Positions 50,310 through 55,271 of a DNA stretch of 55,271 nucleotides are shown in pieces. The translations under genes and the position numbers were made by a program. The stretch lies in assembly GCF_009857845.1 (NCBI RefSeq), contig NZ_WWEQ01000014.1, positions 1 to 55,271 on the forward strand, in the 5' to 3' direction. The notes beneath the pieces were generated by a model that was not told the DNA's origin, did no database searches, and was given only the letters and a program-made list of their open reading frames with translations. Origin of the DNA: Brevibacterium rongguiense (GTDB lineage Bacteria > Actinomycetota > Actinomycetes > Actinomycetales > Brevibacteriaceae). How positions within the stretch are numbered: position 1 is the first letter of the stretch; the number at the start of each line of letters is the position of its first letter.

Positions 50310-51194
50310 TCAGCCTGCGAAGCGGTAGCCGAAGCCGCGGACGGTCTCGATCATCCGCGCGCCGATCTTCTTGCGCAGCCGCTGGATGTGGACGTCGACG
50401 ACGCGGGAGTCGCCGGCCCACTCGTAGCCCCACACGGTGTAGGCGATCTTCTCCCGCGAGTACACGTGGCCCGGCTCCTCCGTGAGCAGGAGGAGGATGC
50501 GCAGCTCCGTGGGGGTGAGGTGGACGTCCTCCCCGTCGACGAGCACCGTGAGCCGGGCCGTGTCGAGGGTGAGCGAGCCGAGCTTCGTGCGATGGCCCTC
50601 GAGGTCCTGGCCGGCGTGGCCGAAGCCGCCCTGCGGCCCCGCGCTGCTCTCCGGGCGCGCCGGCTGGCTGCCGTGGCCGTGGGAGTCGTACGTCGTGGGG
50701 TTCGTCAGGCCGGGGCTGGGGCCAAGCACCTCGGGAATCCCATCGGAGTCGACGGTGCCGCCGGCGCCCAGCTCTGGGGCCTGCGCCGGGGCGCCGATCT
50801 CATCGGGGCTGAAGCCCAGCTGGCCGGTGCCGGCGGTGATGAAGCGGCGCACGACCGCGCGGATGCGCGCGTTGAGCACCTGCATATCGAACGGCTTCGT
50901 CAGGTAGTCGTCGGCGCCCGCCTCGAGGGCCTGGACGATGTCGATGGGCTCCGAGCGGGCGGAGATGACGATGATGGGCACCGTCGAGCGCTCCCGGATC
51001 GCGCGCGTGATGGAGGCGCCGTTCATGGTGGGCAGCATGAGGTCGAGCAGGACGATGTCCGTGCCGTGGGAGGCGACGAACTCGTAGCCGTCGCGGCCGT
51101 CCTCGAACGCGGTGACGGTGTAGCCGAAGCGCTCCAGCGCGATCTGGGTGGTCTCGCGGATGACCTCGTCATCCTCGACCAGCACGATGTGCAT
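50310..51194 (-). CDS. OmpR-family response regulator, CseB-like
   Basis: A 294-residue two-domain regulator. The receiver domain (1-117) starts MHIVLVEDDEVIRETT, with acceptor Asp51 in VLLDLMLP and the conserved Lys in YLTKPF. The winged-helix DNA-binding domain (about 205-294) has LTPTELRILLLLTEEPGHVY and DVHIQRLRKKIG. The roughly 85-residue Gly/Pro/Ser-rich linker between them is unusually long. It lies 13 bases after the lipoprotein gene, in the order lipoprotein-regulator-kinase found in CseABC systems. Confidence 0.93.
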   Translation of the reverse strand: MHIVLVEDDEVIRETTQIALERFGYTVTAFEDGRDGYEFVASHGTDIVLLDLMLPTMNGASITRAIRERSTVPIIVISARSEPIDIVQALEAGADDYLTKPFDMQVLNARIRAVVRRFITAGTGQLGFSPDEIGAPAQAPELGAGGTVDSDGIPEVLGPSPGLTNPTTYDSHGHGSQPARPESSAGPQGGFGHAGQDLEGHRTKLGSLTLDTARLTVLVDGEDVHLTPTELRILLLLTEEPGHVYSREKIAYTVWGYEWAGDSRVVDVHIQRLRKKIGARMIETVRGFGYRFAG

Positions 51195-51207
51195 CCCTGT
51201 CCTCCCC

Positions 51208-51852
51208 TCAGCCCGTGGTGTCCCGGCTGATCCTCTGCCCCGCCTCGAAGCGCCCGCTGTGGTAACGGTACACGCGCACCGACCACCCGGACGGGCAGCA
51301 GCGCGGGTCGCCCTTGCGGTAGAGCGATTCCTGTGCAACGAGCGTCCCGCCCTGGCCGGGGCTGACCGTGAGGTCGTGGCCCGTGACGAAGAGCTTGACC
51401 GCCGGCCGGTCGGACTGGTCGGCCACGACGAACGCGGCGAACGGCTGGTCTTCGCTGGGCGCGGTGAGCGCGGCGAGCTGGAACTTCTCGCTGCCGATCC
51501 GCAGGGGCGTGCGCAGCTCGAGGCAGTCCTCGCACGAGCGCAGCACCTCGCCTGCCTGATCGTATCCTGCCTGGTCGGCCAGCCGGGACTCGGCCAGGAT
51601 GGCGGTGCGCAGCCGGGCCGCGGAGTACGGGCGGTCCGCGCGCCCCGCCTGGGCGGTGCTCGCGGCGGTGGGCGCCTGGGCGGTCTCCTGCGCCTCGACG
51701 CGCAGGTTGTGCTGCCGGGCGGGCTGGCAGCCGCTGAGCGCGCACGCGCAGGCGAGCGCCGTGGCGAGCGCGCGGGCGGCGGCGCGGGCACCGGTGCGGA
51801 AGCCGGTGCGGGCGCCGCCGCGGGCCGCGGCGCGGGACAGGGGGAGGGGCAC
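51208..51852 (-). CDS. Lipoprotein upstream of the two-component system (CseA/LppP-like)
   Basis: A 214-residue predicted lipoprotein. An Arg/Ala-rich N-terminus and hydrophobic core end in a lipobox LSGC with Cys42. The mature part ends in YRKGDPRCCPSGWSVRVYRY and HSGRF, a pattern like LppP/LprE lipoproteins; SCEDCLEL holds further Cys residues. In the Streptomyces sigE-cse system the lipoprotein CseA modulates the kinase; a similar role is inferred from gene order. The start is a GTG 6 bases after a minus-strand -10 TACACT. Confidence 0.78.
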   Translation of the reverse strand: MPLPLSRAAARGGARTGFRTGARAAARALATALACACALSGCQPARQHNLRVEAQETAQAPTAASTAQAGRADRPYSAARLRTAILAESRLADQAGYDQAGEVLRSCEDCLELRTPLRIGSEKFQLAALTAPSEDQPFAAFVVADQSDRPAVKLFVTGHDLTVSPGQGGTLVAQESLYRKGDPRCCPSGWSVRVYRYHSGRFEAGQRISRDTTG

Positions 51853-51858
51853 GCCCCA

Positions 51859-51868
51859 AGTGTAGAAT
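51859..51868. promoter_or_regulatory. Overlapping divergent -10 elements
   Basis: The minus-strand -10 TACACT (51859-51864) ends 6 bases before the lipoprotein GTG at 51852. The plus-strand -10 TAGAAT (51863-51868) lies 10 bases before the ATG at 51879. They share two base pairs, so RNA polymerase cannot occupy both at once. Confidence 0.6.
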
Positions 51869-51878
51869 GGGCGGCGCT

Positions 51879-52172
51879 ATGAAGGCCTCAGATCACGCGC
51901 CGCAGTCGCCGGCGCAGCCCCCGCACCGGCCCCGCCGTTCGCGACAGGTGCCCTACTCCGATGCCCTCGTGCTGGGGATGATCGCCGCCGCGGTGGTGCT
52001 CATCAGCACGATCGTCTTCACGCGGGCTTGGCTGTCGCTGGCGGCCATGGGCCTGTGCGGCATCTACACGGTCGCCGCGTTCGTCCTGGTCGCGGGGATC
52101 TCCATGCTCCTCAACCGCCTCATCCGCAACGACGGCGGCGACGAGGAGGAGCAGTACCCGGTCCTGCACTGA
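51879..52172 (+). CDS. Small two-helix membrane protein
   Basis: A 97-residue protein. A basic/Pro-rich N-terminus of about 30 residues precedes two hydrophobic helices (DALVLGMIAAAVVLISTIVF and MGLCGIYTVAAFVLVAGISM), and the C-terminus is acidic (DGGDEEEQ). No family is recognised. ATG 51879 is preferred over ATG 51867 because the -10 overlaps the latter. It is divergent from the CseABC-like operon. Confidence 0.72.
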   Translation: MKASDHAPQSPAQPPHRPRRSRQVPYSDALVLGMIAAAVVLISTIVFTRAWLSLAAMGLCGIYTVAAFVLVAGISMLLNRLIRNDGGDEEEQYPVLH

Positions 52173-52229
52173 GATGTCTGGCTGCATCGAACGGCCGGGC
52201 TGCATCGAGCGTCCGGGCCGGTGCGCCCG

Positions 52230-54410
52230 TCAGCGGAAGCGCAGCAGGCGCAGGCTGTTGAGGACGACGAAGACCGAGCTGAACGCCATCGCCGCCCCCG
52301 CGATCATCGGGTTGAGCAGGCCGAGCGCCGCCACCGGCAGCGCCGCCACGTTGTAGGCGAACGCCCAGAACAGGTTGCCCCGGATGAGCCGGACGGTGGC
52401 CCGCGAGAGCCGGATGGCCTGCGGGATCTGGCGCGGGTCGCTGCGCATGAGCGTGATGTCCGCGGCCGCAATCGCCGCGTCCGTGCCGCTGCCCATCGCG
52501 ATCCCCAGGTTCGCCCGCGCGAGCGCCGCGGCGTCGTTGATCCCATCGCCCACCATCGCCGTCTGCCGGCCGGCGGCCTGGAGGGCGGCGATCGCGTCGG
52601 ACTTGTCGGCCGGCCGGACGTCGGCGCGCACCTCGGCGATGCCCACCTCGGCGGCGACCGCGCGCGCATTGGCCTCGCTGTCGCCGGTGAGCAGGACGGT
52701 GGACAGCCCTAGCGCGTGGAGCTGCGCGATGGCCTCGCGGGCCCCCGGCCGCACGGTGTCGGCCACCGCGGCGCTGCCGCGATAGGAGCCGTCGACGGCC
52801 ACCGCGATCCCGGCCCCGTCCGCCGCGGGGGGCACGTCGACACCCTACTCGCGCAGCAGCCCGGGCCGGCCGATGAGCACGCGGTGCCCGTCCACCCGGG
52901 CGCGGACACCGCCGCCGGGGATCGCGGCGAAGTCACAGACGGCGGCCCGGGCGGTGCCCTCCTGCGGTGCGGCGGCGGCGATGGCCCGCGCGATCGGATG
53001 CTCGGACATGGCCTCGGCGGCGGCGGCGAGCCGGAGGTCCGCGGCCGCCAGCGTGGTGCCGGCCACGCGCATCCGCCCCTCGGTGATGGTGCCCGTCTTG
53101 TCGAGCACGACGGTGTCGAGCGAGCGGGCGGACTCGAGCGCCTCGGCGCCGGAGACGAGGATGCCCAGCTGCGAGCCGCGCCCGGAGGAGACCGCCAGCG
53201 CCGTGGGCGTGGCGAGGCCCAGGGCGCACGGGCACGCGATGACGAGGACGGTGAGGCCGGCGCGCAGGCCCGCAGGCCAGTCGCCCGCGGCGAGCCCCCA
53301 GCCGAGCAGGGTCGCCAGGGCGATGGCGAAGACCACGGGGACGAAGACGGCGGAGATCCGGTCGGCCAGGCGCTGCATGCGCGGCTTGCCGGCCTGGGCC
53401 CGGGAGACGAGCTGGGCCAGCTGGGCGAGGGTCGAGTCCGCGCCCACGCGCTGGGTGCGCACCGTGAGCGCACCCGTCGTGTTGACGGTGCCGCCCACCA
53501 CCTGAGCGCCGGGCGCCACGTCGACGGGCACCGGCTCGCCGGTGAGCATCGAGGTGTCGACCGCGGAGGTCCCGGCGACCACCTCGCCGTCGGCGGGAAC
53601 GGTCTCGCCGGGGCGCACGAGCACGAGGTCGCCCGGGCGCAGCCCGTCGGCCGGGACGTCGACGGGCGCCGCCCCGGGCCGCTCGACGAGATGGGCGCTC
53701 TTGGCGCCCAGGCTCAGCAGTTCGCGCAGCGCCTTCGTGGCGCTGCCCTTCGCGCGCTCCTCGATGAGGCGGCCGGCCAGCAGGAACAGCGTGACGGCGT
53801 CCGCGGCCTCGAACCACACGTGCTCGGCCGAGCCCAGTGCCACGGTGGCCAGCGAGTAGCCCGTGGAGACGATGATCCCCACGCTCACTAGGGTGTCCAT
53901 CGTCGAGGAGCCCCCGCGGGCGGCCTTGAAGGCGGCGACGTGGAACGGCCAGGCCGCCCACGTGACGACCGGGAGGCTGAGGAACGCGACGACCCACTGC
54001 CAGCCGGCGAAGTGCCACGGCATGACCATCGACAGCACGATGGCGGGCAGGCCGAAGGCGAGCGCGCCGATGAGGCGGGGGCGCAGCGCGCGCGGGTCGT
54101 AGTCCTCCACGAGCCCACCGCCGTCCGCGCCGGAGCGCACGGAGGCGCCGTAGCCGGTGCGCTCGACGGTGTCCGTCAGCTGCGCGTCGCTGACCCCGGC
54201 CGGCACCCGCACATGGGCCGAATTCAGCGGCAGGCTCACGGTGGCGTGCACCCCGTCGATGCGGTTGAGCTTCTTCTCGATGCGCGCCGAGCAGGCCGCG
54301 CAGGTCATCCCGGAGATGTCGAGGTCGACCTCGCGGGCGGGCGACGCGGGCGACGCGGGGGACTGGGCGGACGCGGCGGCCGTGCCGGGGCGGGCGGGGG
54401 AGGCGGGCAT
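52230..54410 (-). pseudogene. copA: CopA-type P1B copper ATPase split by an in-frame TAG
   Basis: A single frame of about 726 codons encodes a copper-exporting ATPase but contains TAG at codon 522 (52845-52847). Before it lie the metal-binding GMTCAACS (Cys37, Cys40), TGEP, the CPC motif (Cys393, Cys395), DKTGT (Asp437) and SEHP (472). After it come LLTGDSEANARAV, GDGINDAAAL and the last two helices, in the same frame. The stop replaces a residue in GLLRE-x-GVDVP. The distal part begins with GTG 52835. It follows copZ with a TGATG overlap. It may be a pseudogene, a sequencing error, or expressed as two chains. Confidence 0.85.
52835..52847 (-). promoter_or_regulatory. TAGGGT -10-like hexamer formed at the copA stop codon
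   Basis: TAGGGT at 52842-52847 is created by the in-frame TAG and ends 6 bases before GTG 52835, the first codon of the distal copA half. This is the same geometry as the window's leaderless promoters. AGGG could also serve as a reinitiation site. Confidence 0.35.
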
Positions 54411-54622
54411 CAGGCCAGCTCGTATCCCGCCTCGTCGACGGCGGCGGCGACCTGGGCGGCGGCCAGCGGCTGCGCCGCGGTCACGCTCACCCGGCTCCGG
54501 CCGCCGGGGACCAGGTCGACGTCGACCGATTCGACGCCGGGCAGCGCGCCCAGCTCCTGGCTCACGGCGCGCACGCAGTGCTCGCAGGTCATGCCGGTGA
54601 CGGTGTAGTGCTCGGTGCTCAT
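54410..54622 (-). CDS. copZ: CopZ copper chaperone
   Basis: A 70-residue HMA-domain protein. The copper-binding loop is GMTCEHC near residues 10-16 (Cys13, Cys16), followed by the beta-alpha-beta-beta-alpha-beta fold ending EAGYELA. It carries Cu(I) to CopA. AGGAGG lies about 6 bases before the ATG at 54622, a strong Shine-Dalgarno site, unlike the leaderless csoR. Its stop overlaps the copA start. Confidence 0.95.
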   Translation of the reverse strand: MSTEHYTVTGMTCEHCVRAVSQELGALPGVESVDVDLVPGGRSRVSVTAAQPLAAAQVAAAVDEAGYELA

Positions 54623-54656
54623 GGCGCTCCTCCTGGTGGGGCCGGTCGATGGTGGG

Positions 54657-54688
54657 CTGCGTGATCGTGGGACTGCGTGATCGTGGGG
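54657..54688. repeat. 16-bp tandem repeat in the csoR-copZ gap
   Basis: CTGCGTGATCGTGGGA at 54657-54672 is repeated with one change at 54673-54688, in the 88-base gap. Its role is unknown. Confidence 0.7.
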
Positions 54689-54710
54689 CCGTGCGATGGG
54701 CGGGCTGTGC

Positions 54711-55013
54711 TCAGCTCTTGATGAGGCGCGCGATCGCGGCGCTCGCCTCGGCGAGCTTCGCCTCCCCGGCCTCCGGGGACTCGCGTGCCGCGTCGGCCAC
54801 GCAGTGGGACATGTGGTCGTGGAGGAGCGTGACCCCCACGGCGTGCAGCGCCGCGTTGATCGCGGAGATCTGGGTGAGGACGTCGATGCAGTACGTGTCC
54901 TCCTCGATCATCCGGCCCACGCCGCGCACCTGGCCCTCGATGCGCCGCATGCGCTTGGCGAGCGCGTCCTTCTCCGCGGTATAGCCCGGCGGCTGGCTCT
55001 CGTCGATCTTCAC
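54711..55013 (-). CDS. csoR: CsoR copper-sensing repressor
   Basis: A 100-residue DUF156-fold repressor. The Cu(I) ligands are spaced exactly as in CsoR: Cys42 (TYCID), His67 and Cys71 (HDHMSHC). RIEGQVRGVGRMIEEDTYC is the family signature. Apo-CsoR binds its operator; copper releases it and induces export. The start GTG at 55013 lies 6 bases after the -10. It leads the csoR-copZ-copA operon, an autoregulated order. Confidence 0.95.
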   Translation of the reverse strand: MKIDESQPPGYTAEKDALAKRMRRIEGQVRGVGRMIEEDTYCIDVLTQISAINAALHAVGVTLLHDHMSHCVADAARESPEAGEAKLAEASAAIARLIKS

Positions 55014-55019
55014 GCCTCG

Positions 55020-55047
55020 AATATATACCCCCCGGAGGTATTGTCAA
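55020..55047 (-). promoter_or_regulatory. csoR operon promoter with the CsoR operator in its spacer
   Basis: On the minus strand: consensus -35 TTGACA (55042-55047), 16-base spacer, -10 TATATT (55020-55025), then 6 bases to the GTG at 55013. The spacer and edges carry a GC-rich dyad with ATACC and GGTAT arms (55025-55041), the form of CsoR operators. Repressor binding would block the -10/-35 gap. Confidence 0.85.
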
Positions 55048-55168
55048 CGCCGGTTGCGCGGCCGCCTCCGGCCCACCGAGCCCTGGGCACGCAGCCGGGT
55101 CTCGGGGCCCCGGGCTCGCACCCGAACCCCGGGCCGCCCGCGCGGCGGCACCGGCCCCGCGGCTTCGC

Positions 55169-55174
55169 TAGGCT
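55169..55174 (+). promoter_or_regulatory. -10 element TAGGCT of the gene at the right edge
   Basis: Eight bases separate this hexamer from the ATG at 55183. Confidence 0.4.
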
Positions 55175-55182
55175 GTGGGGGC

Positions 55183-55271
55183 ATGGGGGACGGTTCGAGA
55201 TCGAACGCGGCCGCACCCGGGGGCACGGGCGCGCCGGGGGCCGCATCCGGCGCTGCCCCGGCGCGCCGGCC
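55183..55271 (+). CDS. Start of an unidentified gene, cut by the window end
   Basis: An ATG is followed by 29 open codons to the edge, MGDGSRSNAAAPGGTGAPG continuing Ala/Gly/Pro-rich. Only the disordered N-terminus is present, so no family can be named. Its -10 TAGGCT and divergence from csoR support a real start. Confidence 0.45.
   Translation, partial: MGDGSRSNAAAPGGTGAPGAASGAAPARR

Noticed and set aside
52845-52847. TAG read as pyrrolysine or by suppressor in copA
   Set aside because: No supporting system is visible and CopA needs no such residue; mutation, error or reinitiation are simpler.

Overview
This is a very GC-rich actinobacterial chromosome segment, most likely Micrococcales-like (inferred from gene content and codon bias; genus not resolved). 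The clues are a strong G/C third-position bias, many GTG starts, and many genes with a -10 hexamer TAnnnT only 6-8 bases before the start codon, which predicts leaderless mRNAs. Families such as CsoR, MmyB-type XRE regulators, DUF664/DinB, class II UvrA and a lipoprotein/OmpR-regulator/kinase trio point the same way. I see no rRNA, tRNA, CRISPR array or prophage. The only mobile-element trace is the first 19 codons of an IS3-type transposase at the left edge.

Layout. 1-4957: transposase fragment, SDR dehydrogenase, NCS1 nucleobase/cation permease, alpha/beta hydrolase with a divergent XRE regulator. 5051-8819: compact operon of pirin, GNAT, AhpD-like protein, alpha/beta hydrolase and a lone ABC ATPase. 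8853-10237: divergent Lrp/AsnC regulator and arginase-family protein. 10344-15522: class II UvrA, DASS carboxylate transporter and DinB-like protein, all on the minus strand. 15780-19152: DoxX-like protein, methyltransferase, quinone-oxidoreductase-like enzyme, TetR regulator with two operators over its start, second DoxX-like protein. 19140-24457: GNAT, DUF6578-like protein, FMN reductase, two tandem TM2 proteins, methyltransferase behind a 37-codon leader ORF, NmrA-type reductase. 24623-27220: FAD/NAD(P)-binding protein swollen by tandem repeats. 27354-31482: efeUOB iron/heme-iron uptake operon behind a candidate DtxR/IdeR box.

31876-36216: alanine aminotransferase gene broken by a one-base deletion, a 730-bp minisatellite-rich spacer, TRIC-type channel, cupin and aldo-keto reductase. 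36240-41352: GNAT, Fpg/Nei glycosylase and class III aminotransferase (minus), facing a kinase, DUF421 protein and Rieske lipoprotein (plus); the aminotransferase/kinase pair resembles the hydroxylysine kinase and phospholyase system. 41366-44971: ArsR regulator with palindromic operator, membrane serine hydrolase, membrane protein, acyl-CoA thioesterase. 45095-48857: DUF308-like protein, fused trehalose-phosphatase/GH15 enzyme, and a frameshifted small membrane protein. 48978-52172: CseABC-like envelope-sensing trio and a divergent small membrane protein. 52230-55013: csoR-copZ-copA copper operon in which copA carries an in-frame TAG. A new gene begins at 55183.

Three genes are broken by single-base events: alaA near 32760, the membrane gene near 48495, and copA at 52845. 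Several conserved enzymes and regulators carry Gly/Ala/Ser/Asp-rich insertions, some with exact DNA repeats. The best second-look items are the leaderless promoter signature across the window, the split copA whose stop codon forms a -10 hexamer for the distal half, the kinase/phospholyase pair with back-to-back leaderless promoters, the OtsB-GH15 fusion, and the TetR operator triplet.
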